A DNA stretch of 64,000 bases, from NCBI GenBank assembly GCA_001724265.1, contig MEDY01000237.1, forward strand, positions 1-64,000, read 5' to 3'. The notes below the pieces were generated by a model. The model ran no database searches and was not told where the DNA came from. It was given only the letters and a program-made list of their open reading frames with translations. The position numbers and the translations under genes were made by a program. Below, one piece after another: positions 12,501 through 24,500 of this stretch (position 1 is the stretch's first letter; each line of letters begins with the position of its first letter). Source of the DNA: Rhizaria sp. SCN 62-66 (Eukaryota; Rhizaria, unplaced).

Positions 12501-15500
12501 GACCGGCTGCAGGGCAGCGCCGTGGTGCACACGACCGCGAGCGACGCTGGCGAGGCCGCGGCCGAGGCCGTCGCCACGGCTCTGGCGCGCGCGGGTGGCG
12601 GTGGCATCGTGACGAGCGTGACCGCGGCCGAGGCGGAGGACCTGGCCCGTCGCTGGTCGGCGCCTGCCGGTGGCCGCAGCGGCATCGTGCGCACGCGCGG
12701 CGCCAACGGCGAGGTTATTCTCGAGGATTCTGCGTTCAGTGGGGTCGATGCTGCGGCGCGCGCTGCGGCGTCGGCCTCCGCCGCGGCCACTGGGGGCCGG
12801 AGCTACGAGGTCAAATACGTCATTCCCAACAGGTTCTCGAACCCGCAGGAGATGCTTCTGAACAAGAGTCTGCTGCGCACCTTGGCACTGTACCGCGACG
12901 CTCACGGGCACTCGCCGCGCGAGGTCGTAGACCTGCTCGAGAAGCTGCTCTGCGGCAACAGCAACACGCTGAACCCGCTCGACGACACCTATTGGCGCGC
13001 GGGCCTCATCGAGTCGCTCGGCCTGCTCGCGCTCGACAAGGCCGAGGCCCGCGCGGCCCCGGCGGACTCTGCGGCGCCGCGTGTGTTTAACCTGCTGCAT
13101 AGCGCGCTGGAGCGCGACCGCATCCTGGGCTCGCACGACCAGGCCGTCACCGCCGCCGCGTTGCAGGCGCTCGCGGCGCAGCGACTGCGGCTGCCCGGCG
13201 TCGACCAGCGCCCGCTGATGGCCGCGCACTACACTCTGCCATCGCACTCGCGCCGTGTGCGTCTGGCCGCGATGCAGGTGCTCGTCGCGGAGTGGCTCTC
13301 GCTCGCGAACCGGGAGTTCCTCCTCACGCTGCCCCCGCCGCAGCTCAAGGCGTACGCGGAGCGGTCCGCCGAGGCGCTCAAGGGCGGGCCCCCGCTCGCG
13401 GGCGGCGCTGGCAGTCGCAAGAGGGCGCAGCTTGCTGCCGCCGCCGCTGCCTCCGCCGCCAACGCGGGTGCGGGCGCCGCTGCTGAGCCGGCGGAGGCGG
13501 CGACGAAAGACCCCGCGTACCGCGCGCCCACCGACGACGAGGTGTTTGGCATGTTCTGCCCACATTATCATCGCGGGGCGCTCGCCGTCGCGCGCAGGCC
13601 GCTGCGCAGCACGGCCGCAGCGGCGCAGCCCGTGAGCACGGCGGCCGGCGTCGTCGTGCCGCCCGCTGCGATCGCGCTGGCGGCGCGGCTCAATGCCGCG
13701 GCGTGCGTGCAGCGCGGCTACGTGGGCCACATCTCTAGCCATAACTTTGGCAGTGGTGGCGGTAGCACTGGGAGTGCGACCGTTTCCGTCGTGGACAGTG
13801 ATGAAGACGAAGACGAGTACGACGACGACGATGACGGCGGCTTTGACGACGCCGACGACTACCTCGGCGCTGGTGGCAGGCACGGCGGCCGCGGCGCGCT
13901 CCGTGTCAGCGGCGAGTACTGGGCCGCCACTCTGCCCTGCGGCCCCCTGCCTCCCTCGCCCGCGCTCGCGCTCGCTGCCGTTACCGCCGCAGCGACGCTC
14001 CGCAACAACAACAAGAACAAGCTCAAAACCATCAGCAACGCGACGGCCGGCATGCGTTCTGTCGCGATCGGCGGGTGTGGTTGGGGTCCGCTGTCGACTC
14101 TCGCTTCGACATCATCGTTTGAGCCTGAGTTCAGCCGCACTAACTGGTCGAACGTCGCGCTGTCTGGGCTGCTCCGCGTCCTCTCGCGGGAGTCGGATCC
14201 AGGCGTGCGCGCGCAGATGGCGCAGGTGTGGGCCGGCATGGTTGCCAGTCTGCAGGCCACGAGGCCCGCCGTGCTCGAGTGCCTGCGCTATGGCCCGCCG
14301 TCGATGCTGTCGCTGATCACGCACTCCGTCTCCACAGGCGCGTCCAACGTGGTGCTCCTGGCCGAGGCCCGGCGCGGCCTGTGCAACGTGCTACCCTTGT
14401 TCCTTACGCTCGTCGCCACGCAGCTGCACGTCGTCACGCTGCTGCTGGAGAACCTGCGCGCGACCGTCTACGTCGCGCACGGCATCGTGGAGCCGACGGA
14501 GGCGCGGAAGCTGTTTCCGTTCATCGAGCGCGCGGAGACGGCGACGCCCGTGCTGGCGCAGTACGGCGGGCTGCAGAAGGCCATGCTAAACTTTGTGTGG
14601 AGCGTGGACATCGCCGAGTCACAGCTGGCGCTGCTCTTTGCGGCCTCGCACTCGCCCAACACCAGCGGCACCACGGGCGGCAGTGCCAGTGTTGGTGCTG
14701 GTGCTGCGACGATGGCTGCGACTGCCGCCGCCGCCGCTGTCGGTGACTCTGGTGTCTCTCTGCTTATCTGCGTGATTGAGCTGCTCAAGAGGCTTGAGGA
14801 TGACCACGGCAAGGAGTACGAGCGCGTGCGCAACGGCTTCGAGGCTCAGAAGTCCAAGTCTGACCGCATTCCTAAGCACCTGCCCTTCCACTGCTACATC
14901 TTCATCAACATCATCAAGGACAAGGACTGCAACAACACAAACAGTGCTAGTAGAGCGAATGCTAGAGCGGGCACTCCTGCTGCTGCATCTGGTGCGAGCA
15001 CGACCAGCCCGAGCGATGCTGCTTCGATGCTGCAGCGCATGCTGCCGACTCCCACGGCCAACGTCAACCTGTTCTTCGAGCCCTTCAGCTCGGCGAGACT
15101 GGTTGCCCACATGAGAACGGCCGCTGCTGCGCGCGCGGGAGCTAGCGCGGCTGCCAATCCCCACGCTGTCCCTCCAGCTTCAGCTACTGCTGCCGCTGCT
15201 GCTGCTGCCGTCGCCGCTGCTGCTGCCCCTGCTTCTGTGGCTGGTGTTGGCGTTGCCATGACCGACAATGCCGCCCCTGCGACTGCTGCTGCAGCTGTAC
15301 CGTGGCCCCGCAGCATTACGATCATGTCCGCGCGCGCGCGCACTCTGCTCAACGCCCGCAAGGACCCTCTGTTCAAGTCGGCTGCCGATGCCGCCGCCGC
15401 TGCCGCCGCTGCCGTTGCCGCTCCCGCTTCTGGTGGTGCGCCCGTGGCCGTGGCCGTGGGCCCCTTCGGCAGAATTATTTCTCCGGCCGCGTCCGCGACC

Positions 15501-16736
15501 AGCGGCGGCGCGGGCAGCGGCGACGCGGGCTGCGTGCCGCACCTGGGGCTGCTGTGGCAGTCTGCGATGTGGCCGGCCATCGCGCGCAACCAGTTCTGCA
15601 TGCACACGCTGTGGGGCGCGGTCGGCGGCGCGGTGGCCGACGCCGCGCTGGACCTGGCGTACCCCGCGGCGGCACTACTGCACGTCGACCGCAACGGCAA
15701 TGGGCACGGCAACGGGGGCACGGGCGCGAATGTCCGCGGTCGCGGCGGTAAGGGCGCTGCCGATGACGAGAGTGATGATGACGACGACGGAGACAGTGAC
15801 TGTGGGGCTGGGCGGCTTGACTTCGGTATCCCCGTCCGTCCTCCCGGCGCTCCTGGCTCCACCGCTGCATCATCATCTGCTTCTGCGAGTACTAGTGTGA
15901 GCGCGAGCGCAACGGCTGCGAGTGCAGCCGCGATCGCCGTCAGCGGCAGCGTGACCGACCGTGAGCACGGCAACGCGTTCCCGTACCCGCGCACCGACGC
16001 GCGGTTGCGCCACACGCTAACGAGGCTCTACACGACGCTCTACGGCCATAGCCGCCCCGCCGTGGCACCGCCGCCGCTGGTGTCGGCGCGCCACAGGGGC
16101 ATCTTCTCGCGTGTGACCCGCGCGATCACGCGGCGCCGCGAAAAGGCGCTGGCTCGAGACGCAGCCGCGCTCGCCAGCAACTTCGCGACCGGACACAGCA
16201 ACACGACTCCTAGTGCGAATGCGGTTGATGGTGTGGCTGCTGCGCCGGTGAGCAGCAAGGTCGAGGTGCCGGTGTGGTTGCTCGAGTGCGTGCCGTTCAC
16301 TGACTTTATCGGTGTCGGCGCCGAGCTTTCGCTTGGGTGGAGCGAGCAAAACGATTTGCAGGTACGTTGTATCATCAATACCCGAATTGATATAAGATTC
16401 TTTTTTATGTGTAGTCTCAGTAACAATCTTCCTTTATTCTATGACATCGTCTCACATAACTCTCTTTGTCTCTCATGTGCTCAACTCTCCCACTTTCCCC
16501 TTACCCCCTCCCTTCCCTCTTATTCGTGCACACAGGGCAAGGCTGTGGCAAATGCAATCCTTCGCTCGGGCGACATCCTTCGAGCACGTCATCATGATCT
16601 TACGTTTGAGGAGTTCTTGGCGCGCAAGAAAGAGCACAGGGGCCCGGGTGCGAAGAAGTCGACGGTGAAGCTGGCTTTCGACAGCCGGTCCGGTGAGGAC
16701 CCGCATGGCGAGTGGATCTTGGGCGTTCACGGGTAA
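6574..16736 (+). CDS. TAF2: TAF2-like TFIID subunit, six exons, very large
   Basis: Exons are 6574-9804, 9938-10620, 10776-10962, 11128-11675, 11834-16361 and 16536-16736, giving 3,125 residues with a TAA stop. TAF2 in animals and fungi is about 1,200-1,400 residues. It is a TFIID subunit with an inactive M1-aminopeptidase-like fold followed by HEAT-like repeats, and it contacts initiator DNA. Conserved blocks appear in order: an N-terminal beta domain (LYNTTHQRISLDVDL), WLPCVLGP, the SYIGWALGPF block, VIVVDECPNDFESFGGIVLVDSS, the DSWLLEGMIGQLGAAYLNW block, LDPFLRQWV, the FRIDPQVSWLRP block, and YWRAGLIESLGLLAL in the HEAT part. No HExxH zinc site is present, as expected for TAF2. The extra length is Ala/Ser/Gly/Asp-rich insertion, for example 8640-9240 and 14930-15480. 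Donors are GTACGT, GTACGA, GTACGA, GTACGA and GTACGT. The last intron is a multiple of three with no stop in frame. The start is the first ATG after an in-frame TAA. Confidence 0.82.
8790..8822 (+). repeat. GAY run coding poly-Asp in TAF2
   Basis: A GAC/GAT trinucleotide run encodes a nearly pure Asp stretch within the large TAF2 insertion that also contains Ala, Ser and Asn runs. Confidence 0.7.
9058..9098 (+). repeat. AGCTCG hexamer run coding poly-Ser in TAF2
   Basis: Repeats of AGCTCG/AGCTCA encode about 14 consecutive Ser. The hexamer is partly palindromic, so the opposite strand reads an alternating Leu-Glu shadow. Confidence 0.7.
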
Positions 16737-17492
16737 ACAATCTGAAGACATGTATCCGCTGCTGTGCTGTTGAATATGTTGCAATCGCGGATATTTTATG
16801 TTTAATTACTGTATCTGATGGGTCATATTGGCTATGCCGCTATATATACACGCATTTGACCTTGTTTTAACAATTTTTGCATGTTGCCCCCATATGACCA
16901 ACGAGGCTCAGGAGAGGAATGCAACGAAAACCAAGCATAACGCGAACGAAACACTGATCCTAAGGCGACATGCGGATGTATATTGCTAGATGTGTGGGAG
17001 TGTATCATGTTTGCTTTATCATTCGCTTTAACTTTTGCCTGGTAGTGTGAATATCCGATATTCGAACGGCACGAGGCGACGTCGGAGCTTTAACGTTGCC
17101 TCCTCAGATAAAGAGGCACAGCACTCGTTTTCTATCGTCAAGTCTGGTGCTGGCGATTGATATTCTGACCGCGAGCATGTTATTATGTTATAGTCTAATT
17201 ATATTATCACATGTCCTGAGCAAGGGTCTCATTCCACATACTGTTCAAACCCAACGGACCTGCTTATGCATGCCTGCGCACAAACGAGTGTATACCACTC
17301 GCAAACAACAATCCGAATCTCTAAGCATGGACGCAACGGATGCAAACCCTCACATTAACAACATTTATTTGATGTTTTTTTAAAACTCTCTTTTATTCCT
17401 GCTCCATAGAACCCTTCGACCTCACCTTCGCCAACGAAACAACTACCAGTCGTTTGCTCGCCAAAGCCAGTCCACTCCCACCCCCGCGTCTC
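16737..17492. other. Spacer between TAF2 and the alcohol oxidase
   Basis: An AT-rich spacer of about 750 bases between two same-strand genes. It holds the TAF2 3' UTR and the alcohol oxidase promoter and leader. The last 100 bases before the start become GC-rich. No additional gene was seen. Confidence 0.5.
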
Positions 17493-20400
17493 ATGTCTTC
17501 TCCCGCGCGCTCCCCGTCGTTCCCCTCGGCGGCGGCCGCAGTCGCCCCCCTTGCCGTGCCAGCCACGAGCTTCACCCTCCCGACCAACGGCATCACCTTC
17601 ACTGCGGCCCACCTCAAGACCCTCCTCGCGCTCGCCGACACATTCCTGTCCCCGATGCCGTCCGCCGAGGCCCGCGCCGCCGCGCGCCGCTTCGGCTCTT
17701 CCCCGGCTCACGCACGCGATGTGCTGCAGTTCTGCGCTATGTCCGGCGCCGAGACCGACGCCGTCCCCAAGCTCGTCGCCGCGCTTAACGACCCGACTAA
17801 GTTCCCCCGCTACCTCGCCGACCAGCTCGCTCTCGGCGTGCAGCTACTCTCGACGACCTGGGGCACCTTTCTGCTCACGGGCTACACCTCGGCCTTTGCG
17901 GCGCTCTCCCGCGCCGACCGCGCCGCCGCCGTGTCCGGGATGCTGACGTCAGCCCTCGAGCTGCGCCGCTCGCTCGCGCACGGGCTGCGCTGCCTCGTCT
18001 GCATCATCGCCGTGTCCTCGGTCACGCCGCCCGACTCTGTGGCGCCTAAGGGCATCTCCCCGCCGCGCACACGCCTGCACCCGGCCGTCAACGGGGCCTC
18101 GCTCGCGTTTGCGCCCTTCGGCCACAGCAACAGCACCGGCAACGCCAGCGCCGGCGCTAGCTCGTCTGCGCTGGCGCCCGCGCTGGTCCCGCTGCCCGGC
18201 ACGCGCACCAACGCCGCGTACGCCGCCATGGGCTACCCTGGTCCCGACCCCGCCGCGCCCCTTGCCATGCCCGTTGTCCACGCTCACGGCCACACGGCAG
18301 ACGACAGCGCGGGTACCGAAGTGACCGTGGGGACCACGCGTACCTTCGTGCACGCGCCCCTGGTCCTGCCCCCGCCGCCCTCAACCCCCGCAGCCGCCTT
18401 TATCGGCGCCGCGCTGGCCGCCGCGCGGTCTGGCCAGTCGCGCGCGCCCCCGCTGGCTGCGCTGGCATCGTCGTTCGCTGCCGAGCTGGCGCGCTGCGCC
18501 GGCGTGCCCAAGCAGTTCTGCCCGCGCGTGACCGTGACGCCAGCGGCCTTCGCGCTGCTGCGGGCGCACGCCGCCGCGCTTGCGGCCGAGAACCTGCACA
18601 GCCTCGCCAGCGGCGGGCAGCCCAAGACGGCCGTGTTTGAGTCCGCATTCGGACCCGGCAACGTGGACGCCGGCACCGGGCTGATGCTGCCGCCGCACGT
18701 CAGTCTGCCGACCGACGCCGCGCTCCCCACGGTCACTCTGTCTGCCGACGCCGTTGTCATCGGCTCCGGCGCTGGCGGCGGCGTGGTGGCCGCGACGCTG
18801 GCCCGCGCCGGGCGCCGCGTGCTGATCCTGGAGAAAGGGCAGTACTTCGCGCCGCACGAGCTCACTGGGCTCGAGGAGGAGTCGATGCAGGCGCTCTACG
18901 AGGGCAAGTCGCTGCTCACCACGGACGACGGCGGCATCGCGCTGCTCGCGGGCGCCACGGTCGGCGGCGGCACCACGATCAACTGGGCGTGCTCGCTGGA
19001 CTTGCCACACTACGTCCGCCACGAGTGGGCCCGCTCGCACGCACTGCCCTTCGTCGCCTCCCCCGTCTTCTCGCGCGCGCTGGCCGCCGTGTCGGCGCGG
19101 GTCGGCGTCCACGCCGGCGACAGCGTGGCAGCCAACCACAACGGGCCCAACACCCTGCTCCTGCGCGGCGCCAAGGCTCTGGGCCACCCGGCGTCGGTGC
19201 TGCCGCAGAACACCGCCTGCGGCCACGGCGGCGGGCACGGCGGGAAGCACCATGACTGCGGGTGGTGCTCCATGGGCTGCCGCACCGGCGCGAAGCAGGG
19301 CACGCAGGCCACGTATCTCAAGGACGCAGTGCAGAGCGGGGCGCGCATCATTACCGGCTGCTACGTCGAGAAAATTCTCATCAATAACACTGACTCCGAC
19401 GCCAACACCACCTCTAGCTCGACAGCGAGCGCGAAGTCCAAGATTGAAAGCGGCAAGGTGACTGCGAGTGCGAGTATGAGCGACGCCGAGGCCGCAGTGA
19501 CTGTGAACGTCTACGGCCCCGCGACTGAGACCGGCGGCTATACTACCAGTGGCTCTGACGCGGCCTCGCTTCTCGCCGCCGTCGCCGCGCTCGACAGCAA
19601 GACGAACGCCATCAACGCGCGGAAGGCGAGCAGCAGCAGCAGCAATTCTTACAGTGCACCGCCTGCGCAGCAGTCGACCATGGAGCCGCCGCCCGCGCGC
19701 CGCGTCACGGTCTCCGGCGTCAGCGCCGTGGTGACATCCCCGCACGGCCGGTTGCGACTGCTGGTGTCGGCGCCCGTCGTGGTGAGCGCCGCGGGCGCGC
19801 TCCACTCGCCGCTGCTGCTGCGCCGGTCGGGGGTGCGCAACCCGCACTTGGGCACAAACCTCCGGTACGTTTTCAGTGCTACACGTATCATAACTTAGCA
19901 CATCATGATAATATTCGCTTCTTTATAATGATTCGCTCTGTTTTGAGTCTCAAAATGCTCATGTTGTTTCTTGTCTTTTTTGTGTGTGTAAAATGCTTGT
20001 GTAAAATGCTATTATCCAAGGCTGCACCCTGTCGTTGGCGCCTGCGGCTTCTTCGACCGTGGCATCGAGATTGACGAGCAGGCGCTGAAGATGGCTCAGC
20101 AGACTCTCGCCGCCAACGCTGCCGAAACTGACGCTGCTGCCACCGACTCCGCTGCGCCTGCGCCTGTGGCTGCTAACCCCGACGCTGGTGTATCTGGCGA
20201 GGGCACTGCTGCCGGCGCGAGCGAGGCCGCTGTGTTCGAGGACGGTATGCTACGCAGCACCGTGGTCACGCGCGAAGTGGACTGCTTCCGCGGCGCTATC
20301 ATGACCTCGATCGACTCCATCGTCGAGAACGGCGAGGGTGACGGCTACGGCGCGCGCCTTGAGACGCCCTCGTTGCATCCCGGGCTGGCCGCATTCGCGT

Positions 20401-21186
20401 GCAACTGGCGCAACTCGGGCGACTTCAAGCGCAATCTACTTAGTTTCCGCCGTCTCTGCCCGATCATCATCCTCGCCCGCGACAAACAAGCGTACGTCAC
20501 AATCAATCATGAACAAATAGTTGTAGCTGTATTTGTGACTTATTTACTTGGTGTACTCATTTCAGATTTCTCTCGTCTCTTTTCTTGTCTTGTCATGGTC
20601 CAGTGGCACGGTGACTCAGGGCCCCCACGGCCACCCGCGAGTGACCTACACCGTTTCCCCGCGCGACCAGCGCTCTCTGACGCAGGGCCTGATCCAGGCC
20701 TTCCACGTGCTCGCCGCGGCGGGCGCGACGCGCCTGGTGCCACCGCAGTTCGCGCTCGACGCCGTGGACATCGACCCCGCGCTGGGGCCGCGCGACCCGC
20801 GCTTCGCGGCGCTCATCCGCGGCATCGAGCGCGAGGGCGTCAAACAGTCGCGTTCGGGGCTCTTCTCCGCGCACCAGATGGGCACGTGCCGCATGCACGG
20901 CGTCAAGCGCGAGGGTGTGGTGCGCCCCACGGGCGAGAGCTGGGACGTGGGCAACCTCTTTGTCGCCGACGCGTCGGTCTTCCCCACGTCTTCGGGTGTG
21001 AACCCCATGCTCACTGTCCTCGCCATGGCGCAGTGCATCGCGGCTCACGTGGATAAGCGCTGCGAGCAGCTCAAGAAGTGGGGCACGCAGGCGCAGTCAT
21101 ACGCTTTCGCGCAGTCGCACGCGCAGGCGCTGGCGCTGCAGCAGGGCGCCGGCAAGGAAGCTGTGGTGCTTAAGGCAAAGCTCTGA
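17493..21186 (+). CDS. FAO: Long-chain (fatty) alcohol oxidase, GMC flavoprotein
   Basis: Exons are 17493-19864, 20021-20491 and 20604-21186, giving 1,141 residues with a TGA stop; typical family length is about 700-770. These FAD enzymes oxidise long-chain alcohols to aldehydes with O2, usually at peroxisomal or other membranes (omega-oxidation). The N-terminal part resembles the FAO-specific region. The FAD dinucleotide motif VIGSGAGGGVVAATLARAG begins near residue 420 and is followed by LEKG. A Cys-rich CGWCSMGCRTGAKQGT block characteristic of this subfamily follows. The C-terminus keeps the GMC active-site signatures HQMGTCRM and SSGVNPM with the conserved His and Asn. Inserts rich in Ser/Ala lie near 19385-19500 and 19560-19680, and another around 20090-20250. 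Both donors are GTACGT. The exon 2/3 junction restores AGTVTQGPHG. An AATAAA lies at 21361-21366, 175 bases past the stop. The substrate is inferred from the family. Confidence 0.88.
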
Positions 21187-21577
21187 GTGCCGATCGCTTA
21201 TATTTGAATTGATTTTCACAACGTATAGAACAATAGTTGAGCAGGACTCGCATGGTTATAGTTGCTCGTTGTTTCAGTGTTCGTAAGTTATTTGACAAGA
21301 TGGTGATGGTTTTATCTTGATTTGTATTATTGGTGTTTCCTGTTTCCTGCTTTAAGAATGAATAAACACGAATCAATCCTTTGCACTGGTTTTCTTTTTT
21401 CGCTTTCTCTCCTTTGATCGTGTTTCGTTTCTTGTTGTCGCATCCAAACACATCGATCGACGTATTCATACACATACACTACTACTACTGACACAAATTC
21501 CTAATATTACTACATTTACATCTCGCAATCTTCAGTCCTACAAAAATCACATTCTTGCATTGAACGGCACAGTCAGC
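21187..21577. other. Convergent 3' spacer, alcohol oxidase / NAP1
   Basis: About 390 AT-rich bases between convergent genes. AATAAA at 21361-21366 on the plus strand is a candidate poly(A) signal for the oxidase. Nothing else was recognised. Confidence 0.5.
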
Positions 21578-24500
21578 TTAGTACGCCTTGGTGTCGTCGT
21601 CGGCGACGCGGGTGATGCGACTGCTGCCGCCGAACTGCTGCTCGTGCTGCTGGATGTAGTTGGTACGCAGCAGCGTATAGGGCAGCGTGCGCTCGAGCTT
21701 GGAGAATGGCAGCGCGGCACCGCACGAGCGCACGAACGTCTCGATGAAGTTGAGCACGCTGGGGTGCACGGTCTTGGTGACGGCGGCGTTGACGTTAAGC
21801 GTGCAGTACGCGGCCAGGTCCAGCACGCGCTCCAGCTCGTACGTCGCGCGCGCCAGCGGCGTCACCGACCCGGGGGCCACGACGGCCGTCGCGGAGCCCG
21901 CGCCCGCGCCCGCGCCCGCCGAGAGCGGCTGGCCGCGGGTGAGGCCGACGGGCGCGACCTCGGGCGGCAGCGAAACAGTGGCGAGCGTGATGTCACGCAG
22001 CGCGCGCGCCATGAGGTGCGCGTTGCCCGTGTGGCCGTTGTTGGCGATGGTGAATGTGCCGGCGACGAGCGCGCCCGCGGGGTTGTGCATCGAGAGGCAG
22101 AACATCTCGGGCAGCAGCGCCCAGACCTGCGCGTTCTGCACCGTCGTCTTGGTGCGGCGGATGATGTCCTTGAGCCCGACGTCGTCGAACAATGAGCGTT
22201 CGCCGCCGACGAGCTCGCTCACAGACCGCAGGTTCGACGCGCGGCCGTCCCCGCCCGTGGCGCCCACCACGGCGTACGCGGCGCTGTTGGCGGCGCGGAC
22301 CGACGTCACGACGTCGGGCATCGCCTGGCGCGCGGCCTCGGCCATGCCGGATTGGACCATGTCGCGGAACTCGAGCATGGCGCCGCACGAGATAAGCAGC
22401 GTGAGCAACTGCTCCTTCTCTTTGAGCGCGGCCTCAGTGCTCGCCCACGCGAGGGGCTCGGTGAAACGGCCGCGCACGGCGCTGAGCGCGTTGACGTTGG
22501 CAGCCAGAATGGTGAAGATGGCCTGGATCTGCGTCGAGAGCTGTGCCAGGAGCTTCTTCTGCAGCATGTCCACGCCCATGGGGCCCAGGAGCTTGCCCAG
22601 CGCGATCATCTCGGTGAAGTCCGTGTACTCGGCCAGACTGCGCAGCGGCGGCACGTTCTTGTCGCGGTCCGTCGGCGGCAGCGTGATGAAGGTGCGGTAC
22701 AGCGGCGCGTGCACGACGCGGCCGGCCTCGAGGTCGGAAGACAGCACCTGGATGTACCAGTTGCAGATGGTGACAATGCACGGGTCCGTGATCTCAGTGC
22801 CCGCGATAGTCAGTCTGTCGCCGAAGGCGGCCTCGCCGGTGAGCTCGCCGCCTGTCTTGGGGTGAAGCCCGGTGAACTCGCTCATGAGCACGTGGCGCGC
22901 GATGCCGACGGCGTTGAAGTTGCCGTAGCGGTCCAGGCGCTGCACCTCGAGCAGCAGGCGCGAGAGACACGACGCGATGACCGAGGGCCGCTGCACCGTG
23001 CGGGGTCCCTTGACGAACTCGGCGCCCTTAGCGGTGACTGTGGCGACGTAGGTCGCGGGCATCGCGGCGGGGCGCACGATCTTGTGGAGGATGTCGCGCA
23101 CCGAGGCCTGCAGCGACGTGATGAAGTACTCGCGCGGCGAAAACACCGCAGTGAAGACCGTCAGCACGGGCGTATGCGAGAGCGCGTAGACGACGTCCTG
23201 CAGCGCCTTGTGTTCGTTGCGCAGGCGGCGCAGCGGGTCGGGGTTGCGCGCCACGAGCGCCGACTCGAAGCCCGGCATAGGCGGCAGCGCGGCCTTGTCC
23301 TTGGCGAGCATGCGCGTGATCGCCTCGTCGGGCTCCAGCGCCAGGCCGAGCGCAATCGACATCTTGTAGTTGATGAAGAGCCACTGGCGCGTGGCTGTCT
23401 CGCAGACGAGCCGCAGCCAGTCGTCGGTGTACTTCATCGCGACGCCGCCCACGGTCGCGGCCTCCTCGGGACAGACGCGGTGCACGCCGCGCGTGCCGGC
23501 CGACAGCGCGCGCACCATGTACACGGCCGACACGGCGTCGCGGCCGCCCGCGGCAAGCGCGAGCGCCTCGCGGAGGTCTTGCTCGACCTGCGGCAGCCAC
23601 CAGCGCAGCTGCTCCAGCGACGCCTGCGCGGTCGTGTGCGCGGCCAGCTGGTCCACGAGCCGCGAGCGCGCCACGGCGGCCGTGAGCGTGCGCGTGAGCG
23701 TAAGCAGCAGCGGCGATGTCAGGTTCACGCCCGCCGTGCGGTTCAGCAGACTCGTGGTGGCGCGGTGCACGTTGAGGCGGAACGAGCCCAGGTAGTCCTC
23801 GTCGCCCGTGGAGCCTGCGGCGCCGGGCACGGCGGCGGCGGCGGCCTCGAGCAGCTGCACGGCGTCCTCGACGGTGTTGTGCACCGCGGGTGACAGTGGG
23901 TTCGCCTTGTTGAGCGCCTCGAGCGCGGTGCGGATGGCGCGTGCGTCGATACTCAGGTACCCGCGGTAATACCACTCGACCACGCCGGGGGACCGGCCTG
24001 CGGCGGCGGCGGCCGCGGCGGCCGCGGCGGCCGCGGCGGGGTCAGCGACGCTGTTGATGGTGTGCGGCGAGGTTGTGACGGCGGCGGCGGCGTGGCGCGG
24101 CAGCAGCGAGCGCAGCGAGGCCGCGGTCTTGGCGCCCAGCAGCGCGGCGGCGTCGGGGGCCTGTGCCAGCAGCATGTCCGAGACGAGGAAGATGAGGCGG
24201 TAGAGCGAGCGCGCGTGCGCGTCGAGCGTGAAGGCGAAGCGCGAGGGTGCGCGGTGCGGCTTGACGTTGCGGTGCGAGACGTACCATAGCAGCTCCTCCT
24301 TGGCGAGGCGCAGCGCGGCAAGCACCATGGGCGCCTGCGGGCCGAGCGATGCCGGGGAGACGGTGAAGAGCGAGTGCATGGCGGTGAGCTCGGAGACAAG
24401 CAGGCGGCGCATCGACAGACGGCGGTCCTGGAGCTCCTGGTAGCCGTTGGCGACGGCCTTGAGGTTGTCCGAGTACTTGGAGAGACGGAACTTGATGAGC

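Noticed and set aside
12048-13883. A 611-codon minus-strand frame opposite TAF2
   Set aside because: GC-rich shadow; the sense frame carries TAF2 conserved blocks and this frame is Arg-rich without motifs.
22352-23893. A 513-codon plus-strand frame opposite NAP1
   Set aside because: Shadow of the NAP1 frame; Arg/His/Gln-rich and motif-free.
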